64,000 bases of DNA from Carettochelys insculpta (GCF_033958435.1 NC_134152.1:19132001-19196000), one strand, 5' to 3'. Positions 1 to 46,680 are shown, numbered from the stretch's first letter. Numbers and translations are program-made. The notes: a model not told the origin generated them from the letters alone.

Positions 1-365
1 TTTTGTACTTATAAAAAAGGCACAAGTGTGATAGGCAACTAATCCCTTAACTGTTTTCTGCTGAATAACATTTCATCTCTGCCTAGAACTATACATCTTT
101 TCAAAGGTTCTTTCCTTTCATTTGGAATGGCCTCTAGGAGGAAGGAGACTTCTGAAGTGTATGTAGAAATGTAGCTTCATGGTGTCTTGGGGTGAAATAC
201 GTTCAGAAGTTAAGTAAAAAGAAAAGAAGGTAGCTCTGTTTCTGCTGCTGGCTGCCAGACATATCACTTGTTGGCTCAAAGCCAACAGATGTAAGAACAG
301 AATGAAAAAGTTTGTGGCGTGGCCAAGGATTAAATACAAATACTTTTTTGAACCCTCTTTTGTCC

Positions 366-545
366 ATAAACTCATAGACTATATTAAGGCCAGTAGGGAC
401 CATCAAGATGGTCTAGTCTGATCTCCTGTACATCACAGGCCACAGAACATCACCCATTCACTCTTGTAATGGCCCCGTAACACCTGATTTACTGAAGTTC
501 TTAAGATTTAAAAACGTCAACTACTGAGAATTCACCATTTACTCT
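366..545 (-). repeat. CR1-type LINE 3'-end fragment
   Basis: On the + strand it reads TCATAGAC, then GTAGGGACCATCAAGATGGT, then TCTAGTCTGATCTCCTGTA. This has the layout of an antisense CR1 3' terminus: short TCATAGA terminal motif, then the GGACC...GGTC..CTAGTC segment. The better preserved copy at 56310 reads the same way. The inner boundary is approximate. Confidence 0.5.
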
Positions 546-595
546 AGGTCAGTGGCTGCCAACCTTTCCAGACTACTGTACCCCTTTCAGGAGTC

Positions 596-965
596 TCAGT
601 TGTATTTGGTGACCATCCGTCCCTTATTTGGTGGGACAGTCCTGTATTTGGCGTCCCTACTTATTTTTTTAAAAGGGCCTAATTGTCCCATATTTGGGGC
701 CCCTCTCCAGTCCCCACACTGACCTTTTGCTCTAGCAGCTTCTGGCTGGAGAGCCCTAGGCTGCTGTGTCTCCGGGGCTCGAGGAAGGAAGGGGAGTGCA
801 GCATTTTCCCCGTGGCTTGTCAACGTGTGGGAACGCCAGTGGCTGCTGCCTCCTTCCTGGTTGCCTGGGGCTTGGTGGAGCTGGGAGGAGCTGCCCCCCA
901 TATCTCCCTGTTTGGTATTTGGGACAGAGATATATGGTTGTCCTATTTGTGTACCCTAAGTTTTG
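596..965 (-). repeat. Interspersed GC-rich repeat, unclassified
   Basis: The segment near 895-955 on the - strand (AGGACAACC, then ATCTCTGTCCCAAATACCAA) matches the start of a second copy at about 20940 (GGGCAACC, then AATCTCCCTGTCCCAAGTAC), and both continue into a CCTCCCAGCTCC-rich part. It looks like a non-autonomous transposon. The apparent open frames inside it are not believable genes. Confidence 0.45.
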
Positions 966-2062
966 CCTCACTTAAAATCTACTTGCTTATAAAATTGGAC
1001 ATAAAATACAAAAGTGCCACTATTCCTGGAAAATTAACTTTCTCATTTTTCCCATATAATTATAAAATCAATTGGACTGTAAATATTGTGCTTACAGTTC
1101 AGCGTACATTATGTAGCGCAGTATAAACAAATTTTAGTTTGCACTGACTTCCCTAATGATTTGTATTTAGCCTGTTTATAAGACTTGGCAAATATCTAGA
1201 TGAGTTCATGTACCACCTGGAAGATGTCTGCTTGTCTCTGGGGTACATATAGCCTTGGTTGAGAGCAACTGCTCAAACCAGCAAACAACCTGTGCCTCCC
1301 ACTGCAGAGGTAGGTGGAAAACCTGCCAATGTGACATGGAGAGAAATTCCTTTCGGATGCCAGATATGGGAAAGAACAGAGCTGGAGCAGCAACTGCTAA
1401 GACACCATGAAATTTTGGGACACTTTGGTGCTCCAGATATCACGGTGCCCTGCATAACTGCGGGTTTTGCATATCAGTAGAGGTGTCCATGCCTTCCTAT
1501 CTAGTGTTGCTTCTCTAACCGTTGGAGATATTTGCTAAAAGCTGTTGTCAAGGGGCTACATGCCTCTAAACAATCCCATAATACCATCCCCTCCATAAAC
1601 TTACAAGCTTAGTGTTGAAACAAGTTTGTTTTTGTCCCACTATTCACTTTGAAGGGCTGCTAATGTTACATTTACCTCAGCACATAGGTAGAAGGAACTT
1701 TGAGTAACAAACTCCTTTTTAACGAACAGATGCTGTGCTCATTTCACTGCTACAAGGTCCTGAGTTCTACAGATTTGTCTACATCTTTATTTTGTCAAAT
1801 TGTGTTTTGCCTCTCCTCAAAATCCTCCTAATTAGTTAAAATGTTTAATTCTGCAATTCTCTGTGTTTTGGTAAAGTGGCACTTCCGTTGCTCGCTTGCC
1901 TTTGTAAGGGGACATTTCCTGTGATAATTAAGTATACTTCACCATCACAAAATGTCCAGCGAAGAAATTTGTATGGGCTAAATTGGTTTATTCAAATGGC
2001 TTTGTAGACTTGCCAAGTGTTGTGATATGCTAATGACTTGTTTCCTTGTAATGGGATTTTAG

Positions 2063-37818
<35,756 letters not shown>

Positions 37819-39170
37819 TACAAGAACTTAGCTTGTACGTGTGGAGAAGAAGGGTGGAAATTGACTGACTAGACAATTTGACACATTGAGTGGATTTTGA
37901 GAACTCTGACTTCCTTTGTTCTGCTACTCAAAGCAAATGCCTCTATCCAAAAAATCTAAGTTTACCAAGGAAAAAGAGAATAGTAACATAAATTCAATTT
38001 TTTTTCTCAAAGATTTATTTTGTAAGAAGTAGAAGTTGCGAATGTACTGTGCTAAAGACCAAATTTAGACCTGTTTCATCTTTTGCCTCTGAGCTATCAA
38101 ACTACAGTCCAAAAATGTGTTAGTCTTCTGAAAGCAAGAAAAGTCCTTTTTTGTTTTGATTTGCTTGTGTTCTGAAGGTCTCTTTTGTTTGAAAAATCTT
38201 GGTAAAATATTACCTATTTATTTGGTTGATATGTACCATTTTAAGAACCATCTGCCATGGGACACACTCAGGATATTTTTTGGAATAGCAATATGGCTTG
38301 GTGTTTTTATTCCTTGTGAAATACTGTTGTGTCAGGTCTCATCTTGGCACGTATTATATGTTAATGCTTTTATGCAGCATGTTAGTTTTCATACGTGTTT
38401 ATTTTATAGCAGCAGGTTTGCAGAAGTGTATTCATCTCATTGATGTGCAAAAGTGCAGTCCTTGTTAAAAGAGTAGTTATTAAGCAGATGTGGAATATCA
38501 GTCACTCTAACATCAAAACTCATGCTTGGATACAAAAAAATGTATTGCAATATTAAGCACTCAATTCTGTACCCTTTTTTATTCGCTCAGTGGTCATTAC
38601 TTATGTGAAAAGTACCACTTGTGCCAGTGGGAGAAGGGGTACCCTTGTGAGTAAGGATTTATCTGATCAAAGGCTTCAGAGTTATATACTTTATTGTAAT
38701 TTGGTTGTAGTATTATTGGTCATTGCACTTCATTGTCTCATATTTAACTGAAAAACCCTATCATATCCAGGACTATTAGCCTTAGGGAAACAGAGAAACC
38801 TTCTCTAGAGGCTGCTCCTACTGATTCTTAATGCTTGTGCTCTCTTACTGTTCCAAAAAATATATATCTTCTTAGTCATTAAAACGTGCGGGTGTTAGAG
38901 TAGCCCTGACAGAACTTCAGTTACAGTGGAGTTTAGTTCCAGGAACTCAAGTGGTTTTGTTTATTTAGTACGACAAAAGAAAAGAAGTTGTGTTTTCTCC
39001 AGTTCCATTCAGTCTTATTTTATAGAAAAATGGCGGTGTGACTGCAGTTTGAGTTCAGATGGATCCAAATATCTACCACTCTGGAAATGTGGACTTTTAA
39101 GAGTTATTTGCTGACCTAAAGGCTAGATAAGTGTCTTCACTTAGAATAAAAGCTATTTATTTTTTTGTAA
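37819..39170 (+). other. ABCC1: ABCC1 3' UTR (inferred)
   Basis: AT-rich, repeat-free sequence after the stop codon. It runs to the first good polyadenylation hexamer in a suitable setting at 39145. The extent is inferred; a longer UTR is possible. Confidence 0.6.
39145..39150 (+). terminator. ABCC1: Candidate ABCC1 poly(A) signal
   Basis: AATAAA within TTAGAATAAAAGC, followed by the T-rich TTTATTTTTTTGTAAA. It lies about 1.3 kb past the stop codon. Confidence 0.55.
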
Positions 39171-40935
39171 ATTATGATTCTTTAAAACTGAGTAAACTGA
39201 ACAATTCTTTGGTATGTTTTGTAATAATGGAAATAGGAATATTTGCAAAGAACTTGGAGTAAACTTTCTTTGTTTGAAAGAGTTTGTCCCTATTTTTTAT
39301 ACTCGGCTGTAACCTATTAATGACAAAAGTGTTTGCTGTATTATTGACAAAAGATTTAAGGCCCAGAGAACTGTGGGTATATCTGAAGTTGGTATTCATG
39401 CCCTGAAAACTAAGCCTCATAACGAGTTAAGAATTAATAGGCGAGAATAATCAGCCTTATTCTTGGGCCTGTTTTGAGGGGAGAATGGGGAAGTGTGTGC
39501 CCTTGGGTGAGCAGATCAGAGTATTCAGGTTACACGGTCATCCTATGGAGTAATGCTGCAGTAACAATGTGAAGTAAGCAGAGCGCTTCCCTGGGTGGCC
39601 CATTAAAAAGAATTGGCTCCCCCCAACTCCGTAGGTGCTGAAGATGTTTTACAGTGGCCAAGATGCCCAGTTGACATTAGTCCCACCTGAAAAGAGGAGA
39701 AATCACTGTGGAGCTGTTCCATGAAATTGCCATTTGCAAGGGGATTCTTCAGGTTCCCAAATGCCTACTTTTAGACTAAGGGATGTGTTTAGTGATCACC
39801 AGATATAGTCTCCAAAATCTCCTTGGTTTTTGTGAGCCCTCCCTGCTTCACAGCCTGAGAGTTGTGCTCCTTCATGGATTGCTGGCTAAGTACATTAGAA
39901 GCATAGCCTGGAAATCTGTAGCTGGAGCTGGAATAGTTATGATGAAGGGACTTTTGGGCCAAACAATAGTGGTGGTACAACCCACGTGGCAGGTCACTAT
40001 ACTACTTGCTCAAATTTGACCCAGCTGCCCATTTGTCATGAGGGAGGAGGCCAGATCTGAATGGTGCTGCGACCTCTGGCCATTTGGAAGTAACATCTGA
40101 AGAATCCAGGAAACCCACAGATAATTGGAATATCTCAAAAAAAAAAAAATGTTAACGAATGAAAGAAGTGAAGTCTGACTGAGGGGGAGAGGTCCTTCAC
40201 CTTAATCTTTCTCATCCCTATCTGTAACTTGCTCATTAGCTGCTATGATTTTTGTAATTCATGCATATTGCAAGCACCATTCCTTAAGCCTTTCCTTGTG
40301 CAAAGTAATTCTCTTCTGCTTACATCTCAGCAGTCCCTAATTACATCATGTGCTTTAAGATTTAATTACCAATTAACGTATCTTGTCCAGACATGATCTT
40401 AGTCATGACAAAAAGGAGTGCTGTGAATGTTGAATCATGTAACCTGCTTAAAAATGAATTTAAAAAAGCTGCATCCCATATCATGTCCAGTTTTCGCTTA
40501 GTTTTGTTTTCCTTATTTTGAGTTTTTGGTGAATCTTTTTAACAGTTGCGTGCACAAGCCTTGCCTGCGTGGACGATACATTCTCCCACCTCACTGTCTC
40601 TTTGTTATGATGATGGTTGGTAAGTGAGCACTGTTGTTGCTTGTGGGTGGGAGCTGATTTAGAACCATACAGCTTGTTCTATTCCCTTGATTCCAAACAC
40701 CCTCTGCAAACTTTTGTTCCTGTGTAATTCACACTGTGGTTGGTTTTCTTCTGTGGGCTGCTGTCTTGTAAAAGTCTCATTGAATCTCAACTACATTCTT
40801 TCCTGGCACCATATAAAACACACTACAGCCAGTTCTCTTTTTGCTTGGATTCTGTGCAGAAACTGTTGGTTCTATGGAGAAAGTGACTATCCTAAATGCA
40901 GTACTAGAAAGGCCCAACCTTGTTATAAGCGATTA

Positions 40936-41074
40936 TTGCTAATTTAAAAACAGCGAGGAGTCCTGTGACAGCTTATAGACTAACAGGTTTTTGGAGCATA
41001 AGCTTTCGTGGGCAAAGATCCACTTTGTCAGATGCATATCTTTGCCCATGAAATCTGATACTTGCTAACTTAAA
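40936..41074. mobile_element. PLE 3'-end fold-back with TSD
   Basis: Antisense part 40949 to about 41035 (GAGTCCTGTGACAGCTTATA, then AGCATAAGCTTTCGTGGGCA), then a short sense part (ATCTTTGCCCATGAAATCTG) to 41061. TTGCTAATTTAAA at 40936-40948 and TTGCTAACTTAAA at 41062-41074 match at 12 of 13 positions and enclose the whole. Confidence 0.7.
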
Positions 41075-41344
41075 CACGGAAGAGTCTCCTTTTCTAAAAA
41101 GCAGTTTTTCTGTTGTGTGATGCATGGGTCGGGGAGCCCTGAATGCCCTCGTTTCCCCAGGAGAGCAGAGGGAGTCACGTGTTGAGGCACAGGAATCACG
41201 TGCAGTATGAGATCTAGAGGATGAGTTGCCACCCGAACTATGAGTATCGGTTACTGTTGTGTGGTGATAAAACAAAACCAAGTATCTTAGAGGTTGGGAT
41301 TCAACTCTACAGAATAAACTCAATAGAAAGACTTGTAGACCGAT

Positions 41345-41796
41345 GGTGTCCCATATGCTCCCTGTTTGCCATGTGGTCAATGGGGGCAGCAGATGGTGGT
41401 AAATGCGGTTCAGGAGAGCCACACGTGTGGAGCGCCCCTCCATCCATCCTGCACACGTGCCCCACCAGCATGGTGGGACAAGTGTGTGGTGGCAGCAGCT
41501 CCTCCGGTTCCCATGGTTTGTATGGTGTGGCAGCTGGGGCAGTTCGGGGAAGTGCAGCGGCTCAGGCATCTCATGCCACGTGGTGGCTCAAGGGGCCTAG
41601 GTAGTTCATGCCGCATGGTGGCCTGCAGGGGACTCCTGCTGCGCAGCAGCACAGGAGGCTTGGGGGGCAGATGGCACTGTGCAGCTCCAGTGAGTAATCT
41701 GGGGGTGGAGTGGGGTGGCCTGGCTAGAGAGGAGGGGTAGTGCCTGGCAGCGGGGTTGGGGTGCTGTGGCGATCCAGTAAATTACTTTTGGACACC
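41345..41796 (-). mobile_element. hAT-like element, GC-rich
   Basis: The right end on the - strand reads CCAGGTGTCCAAAAGTAATT and GGATCGCCACAGCACC. The left end reads GATGGTGTCCCATATGCTCC, then TTGCCATGTGG. It has the same GGTGTCC ends as the copies at 12778 and 46845, and a GC-rich middle. Target duplication not found. Confidence 0.4.
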
Positions 41797-41984
41797 TGGA
41801 GATGTTTCTGCGTTGGCTGCTGTAAGAGTGAGACAGTCCACATTGAAGTAACATTTACAAAACGCAAATTCCCAGCACCTGTGCAATGTAATAAAATCAG
41901 CCCCCAGCTGCCTTGTCAAACCCCTTGTAATCTTGCTTCATAATTTCATGATTTCTCTTACACACAACTGCAGAAGAATAAGGT

Positions 41985-42800
41985 GAGCGGGGGTTGGAGG
42001 ACTGGGCCAAGAGAAATCTGATGAGGTTTAACAAGGGTAAATGCAGACTCATGCACTTTGGATGTAGGGATCCCAAACACTGCTCCAGGCTGGGGATGAC
42101 TGGCGAAGCAGCAGTGCTGCGGAAAAGGACCTGGGCATTATAGTGGATGAAAAGCTGAACATGAGTCAAAGATGTGTCCTTGTAAATAAGAAGGCTAATG
42201 GCACATTGGGCTGCATGAGTAGGAGCATTGCTGGGAGATCTAAGGAAGTGATTATTCCCCTTTATTCAACTTTGGTGAGGGTGACATCTGGAATATTATG
42301 TCCAATTCTGCATCCCCTCCCCATTAAGAAAAAAAGGTATGGATGTGCTGGAGAGAGTCCAGCAGAGAAGACCAAAATGATTAGGGGGATGGAGCACATG
42401 ACTTACGAGGAGAGGGTGAGAGATTTAGGCTTATATAGTCTACAGATGAGAGAGCAGGAGATTTGACAGCAGCCTTCATGCTTGAAGGCTGCTTCTAAAG
42501 AGGATGGAGAGAGGCTGTTTTCAGTGGTGACAGATGACCGAATGAGGAGCAATGGTTTCAAATTAGATGGAGAGGTCTAGGTTGGACATTAAGAAAAACT
42601 ATTTCATGAGGAGGGTGGTGAAGCACTGGAATAAGTTACCTAGAGAGATGGTAGAATCTCCATCCCTAGTGGTTAAATCCTAACTTGACAAAGTCCTGGC
42701 TGAGATGATTTAGTTGGAACTGGTCCTGCTTTGAGCAGGGGGTTGGACTTAATGATCTCCTGGGGTCTCTTCCAGCCCTTAGATTCTGTGATTCCATTGG
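41985..42800 (+). mobile_element. CR1 LINE, 3' part
   Basis: Sense CR1. The reverse-transcriptase C-terminal region is recognisable in broken frames: RFNKGKCRLM-like at about 42025, MDEKLNMSQRCVLVNKKANG at 42143, then GKMIRG-like and YEERVRDLGLYSLQ near 42400. A 3' untranslated part follows (GGTTGGACTTAATGATCTCC), ending in TTAGATTCTGTGATTCCAT, the CR1-type ATTCTATGATTCT terminus. 5'-truncated. Confidence 0.85.
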
Positions 42801-43120
42801 GATGTAATGTACTTCAGGCATTTTGTTCTATATACCATTTGTGTATTCTGCAGCATTTAAGTACTCTTCTTAGCTTATGCTCTCTCATGATAGCACGTTA
42901 GTTACTCGTATCCTTTTCCAGCAATAACAAAGCACTATTGCACGCTGTAATCTAAAAAGCCCTGTCATTGTATTAGTTGACCATGGGTATAAACCTGTTT
43001 GTTAGCTGTTTTAATAGCTGAGATCAAGTGGGGTTGCTCCAGATTTGAAAGTCGGAGCAGGAGTCTTGTGCTCTAGAGCTGGCTTCTCATTCAGTTCCAG
43101 AGAGCTTGTATCAGACTTAT

Positions 43121-43402
43121 GGGGATGTGTATTGGAGAGGTAGCCATAGTAGTCTGTATCTGCAAAAACAAGAAGTCCTGTGGAACCTTACAGACTAACA
43201 GATATTTTGGAGCATAAGCTTTCGTGGGCAAAGACCCACTTCACCAGATGGAATGTAGTGGAGATGCCAGAGGTCTAATTACTCTGTAATCTTTACTAGA
43301 TTACATCTGGTGAAGTGGGTCTTTGCCCATGAAAGCTTATGCTCCAAAATATCTGTTAGTCTATAAGGTGCCACAGGACTTCTCGTTGTTTTGGGGGGAT
43401 GT
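43121..43402. mobile_element. Inverted pair of PLE 3' ends with TSD
   Basis: The left arm (43129 to about 43248) is antisense: GGTAGCCATAGTAGTCTGTA, then AAGCTTTCGTGGGCAAAGAC. The right arm (about 43304-43394) is sense: CATCTGGTGAAGTGGGTCTT, then TGCCCATGAAAGCTTATGCT. A spacer of about 55 nt separates them. GGGGATGT at 43121-43128 and at 43395-43402 encloses both arms. Both arms carry the same variant CTGGTGA. Confidence 0.8.
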
Positions 43403-43537
43403 ATTTCAGACATATGCTAGAAGGGATTGATGGGGTAATGTGTCACATGGGACACCTTCAGGTGGTGTTCTAAACTTCTCTTGTTGGAATGAAGCGGTCT
43501 GTTTAGTGTGGGCTGTTGGAACATGTAAGTCACAAAG

Positions 43538-44165
43538 GACCAGCAAGAAGTCTTGTGGCACCTTATAGGCCAACAGATATTTTGGAGCATAAGCTTTCAT
43601 GGGCAAATACCAGCTTCCTCAGATGCATGAGTGGTGGGGGGGGGTGTTTCACAGGGGTATTTAAAGAATGGGGTCCCAGTAAAGGGGGGGTGGGGCTGGA
43701 GCTGACAAGGTCTATTCAGTCAGGCTGGAAATGGCCCACCATCAGAAGTATGTATCAAAAGAGGAAAAAACAAGTCAGATCAGACGGGGGAGATGTGGTC
43801 CATTGTCAGAGTCTAATGTGGGGATGTTAACACCCAGGGCAGAGAAGCTGCTTTTGTAAGGGGCCAGCCACTCCCAGTCTCTGTTGAATCCTTGGTTCAT
43901 GGAGTCAAATTTGCAAATGAATTGCAGCTCAGAGATTTCTCTGTCCATCTGATTTTTTTGAAATTTCTTTGTTTTAGGACTGCTACTTTTCGATCTACTA
44001 CTGAGTGTCCAGGGAGACTGAGGTGCTCTCCCACAGGTTTCTGTACATTACTGTTCCTTATGTTCGATTTATGTCCATTTATTCTTTTACATAGAGACTG
44101 TCCAGTTTTGCCAATGTAAATTGCAGTGGGGCATTGCTGGCCCATGATGGCATACATTATAGCAG
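43538..44165 (-). mobile_element. Penelope-like element, 5'-truncated, with endonuclease domain
   Basis: Read on the - strand it starts inside the GIY-YIG endonuclease domain at about 44160 and runs through its stop at 43775. It then passes TTTACTGGGACCCCATTCTT and AAATACCCC and ends in the terminal repeat (CTTTCATGGGC region to AAGACTTCTTGCTGG). This copy links the many short repeats of the window to a Penelope-like retroelement. Confidence 0.8.
43775..44157 (-). pseudogene. PLE GIY-YIG endonuclease domain, frameshifted
   Basis: MYAIMGQQCPTAIYIGKTGQ, then SLCKRINGHKSNIRNSNVQK, then PVGEHLSLPGHSVVDRKVAV. The YAI..YIG pair with the downstream Arg and the NGH/HK segment is the GIY-YIG nuclease fold as found at the C terminus of Penelope-like reverse transcriptases. 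That nuclease nicks target DNA to prime insertion. A one-base slip in the A run near 43968 shifts the frame. In the other frame the family-typical tail (ISELQFICKFDSMNQGFNRD) continues to a stop at 43775-43777. The reverse transcriptase part is missing. Confidence 0.75.
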
Positions 44166-44737
44166 TAGATTAGTATTAGTACATCCACCTCTCAAGGTTC
44201 TTTCCAGTTCTAGTCACCTGTGATAGATATACATTGTGCTCTCGTTTTGCAGCTTGTACGTGAAGATGCAGTTCATGCAATTCACGCAGCCCACAAAAGA
44301 AACTCTTTTAAAGTAAAGGAAGTAAAAAGGTTTTACTTTGAGTAAAGTTCTTAAGCTTGGAGATGCTGCTGCCACTTCTCTTTTGTCGGGGGTGAATGCT
44401 GGGTAATGAAAAGCAAATCCCCACCCAGTCATGTCTGCACAACTTACGCATTCTGATATGTTTTTCATAATACAATTTGACAATAATGGGAAAAAATAAT
44501 GGAAAAAATGTTGAAGTATGAATGCCTGTATGTCTGTGGATCCATCACTGTTGATAGCACCTGTAGCATAGACCCTGCAGATAAACACCAATCCAAAAAT
44601 TGTACTTAAAACTGCACTATCTTCTCCAGAATACAGGAAAGCATAGTGCTTTATCAGCAGCAGACCCTACCTTCTTATGATTTGATCATTCTTCATAAAT
44701 CAGTTCTCAGGCATACAACATTAATCTCTTAAAGAAT

Positions 44738-44933
44738 TTCATTGGTCAAGTTTCAGAGAGGTAGCCGAGTTAGTCTGTATCTTCAAAAATAAAAAGAAGC
44801 CCTGTATCGGAGGGGTAGCCGTGTTAGTCTGGATCTTACGCATCTGACGAAGCGGGCCTTTGCCCACTAAAGCTTATGCTTCAAAATATCTGTTAGTCTA
44901 TAAGGTGCCAAAGGCCTTCTTGTTCATTGGTCA
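44738..44933. mobile_element. Three-part PLE fold-back insertion with perfect 11-bp TSD
   Basis: TTCATTGGTCA at 44738-44748 is repeated exactly at 44923-44933. Between them are two successive antisense 3' termini (44749-44804, GGTAGCCGAGTTAGTCTGTA; 44805-44838, GGGGTAGCCGTGTTAGTCTG) and then one sense copy (44839-44922, CATCTGACGAAGCGGGCCTT to AAGGTGCCAAAGGCC). One duplication around all three parts implies one insertion event. Confidence 0.85.
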
Positions 44934-45117
44934 GGTTGATTATGATATACTTTTTGTCTCACTTGATATTCCTGTCCAAAAACACATCATCCAGAAATAA
45001 ACTGAGCAGGGTGAATTCTAGTTGCAGATCAATACTTGGACATCCCTGCTAAGCTTAACACAGTTATTTCATACACAATTTTTACAGCTAGCTGAAAGAC
45101 GGATGTTTAGATTTTAA

Positions 45118-45438
45118 ACCCTCTGCCTAGCAACCCTTAAATTCAATTCCCAGGGAGGCTGGAGGAACACTTCATGCAAATCAGGAGTCAGCATCTTAAA
45201 AAACGACATTGTACTTGCCTGCTGGAGCATATATATTGCCACAGGATTCATCGGGGCGAGGACCATACCTAATTTAAAGGCATCACAAGAATTCATCGGT
45301 TTCTGCACCTCGGATGAGAACAGATTTATCATCTCTCCAGGAGGTGAAATCTATCTTGCTGCTTTTGTAGTGACAAAGGATGGCAGTGAAACAATTTGTG
45401 AGGTAAAGTTTGGGAAAACCACAAAGCAGCCGCCCTAA
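45118..45438 (+). other. Open reading frame of unknown meaning
   Basis: 107 codons between stops. The translation includes KNDIVLACWSIYIATGFIGA, then RTIPNLKASQEFIGFCTSDE and ISPGGEIYLAAFVVTKDGSE. It has no Met near its start, so it would have to be an exon or a relic. I do not recognise the family, and it shows no neighbouring splice partner that I can defend. It may be chance or an old transposon fragment. Confidence 0.2.
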
Positions 45439-46019
45439 ACGCATTCTTCATACTTCAGTCGAAGCTTTTGTGTACAGGTCATTCATTACCCTGAAGGAGG
45501 AAGAAGCGCCAGCTAGCTATGCCCCTGCCCATTGTTGCTTCCTGACCCACTCAAGTGCTTTGGCCAGAGCAAGAGCACAATGGGCTAAGAGGATAAAGGC
45601 CAAACAGTTGAATTTCCTCTTGCTGTATTTAGAATTCAGGTCAACAGCAGAGAACGACATACTGGACACAGAGACAGCCTTTGCTACCCGATTTGGTTTG
45701 AATCCCCCATGTACTTTGCTGCTGTTTACCATGAGTTATGTACATATCTAGTGCTTCCTCACAGTGCTAGGACTCCCTGTTTCCTCCCCCACACCCATAA
45801 CACAACCTGCTGGCACAATTCTTTTCCCTCCTCAAGGTGTTTGTTTCCCTGAAGCACACAGCTGAATTTTTCCAGCACTGGACGCAGCGGATAAAAGCTT
45901 TGATGTGAGCAGTGGGTATCAGAGAGAAATAGGAGGAAAGATGTGCTCTTTAGTCTTAGTGGCTCCAATGCTGCACAGATCTAATGCTCTGTAACTTAAA
46001 ACACACCATCTCTGAGATA

Positions 46020-46206
46020 CCCCTGACTTCCTAAGGAAAGTACGAAACGTCGGAAAACTTCCTGACAACACCATCCTTGCCACCACGGGCGTAGAGACTC
46101 TACACCAATATTCCACATGAAGAAGTGGGTCTGTCCCATGAAAGCTCATCACCTAATAATAAATTATTTTGTTAGTCTTTAAAGTGCTTCTGGACTGCTT
46201 TTTTGT
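46020..46206 (+). mobile_element. PLE remnant: reverse-transcriptase motif fused to the 3' end
   Basis: The frame from about 46027 reads DFLRKVRNVGKLPDNTILAT, then TGVETL; after a +1 shift comes LYTNIPHEE. This matches the conserved DVexLYTNIPH segment of Penelope-like reverse transcriptases. It joins directly to the 3' terminal sequence (GTGGGTCTGTCCCATGAAAG, then TTTTGTTAGTCTTTAAAGTG, then GGACTGCTTTTTTG). The rest of the coding region is missing, so it is an internally deleted copy. Confidence 0.75.
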
Positions 46207-46680
46207 TTTCATCTCTGAGCGTGCGAGTAGTTCCACTGAACTTCAGCACATTCCTTGGACCTTTCTCACCAAATCTCTGAAAACTTAAACATTTTGGGAT
46301 AAATATTGTCAAAATAAACTGGATGATAGAAAAGAGATCCCGTGCAGCTGAAGAATGCAGGATCTCACGAAGGACGCCAGGTGTGATGTCTAGTTTTTCG
46401 TGACCACAGGATTTTTTGGAGGAATATGCTCGCAGCCTAGTGCCCTTGCTAAATACAAACAAAACACCTTTCCTTGCCTGCCTTTGAACTGATGATCTGT
46501 TGGGCCACCCTCCTTCATCCCAAAGCTGATAATTATGTTCACTTCGTGCCCAGTCTAGTTTCCATCTGGCAATCAATGGGCAATTTTTATTTTGCGGTAA
46601 TAGCCTGTGTGGTGCTTTGGGATCCTGTGGGGTGGGGGCACGTTGTATATTAACATAAAAGCTTAGTGTTACTCTAAACC

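Larger units (their letters stand above)
1..2062 (+). other. ABCC1: ABCC1 intron 11, 3' part
   Basis: Non-coding. It holds a CR1-type LINE terminus near 366-545 and an interspersed GC-rich repeat near 596-965. Nothing else is recognisable. It ends in a TTTTAG acceptor directly before exon 12. Confidence 0.75.
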
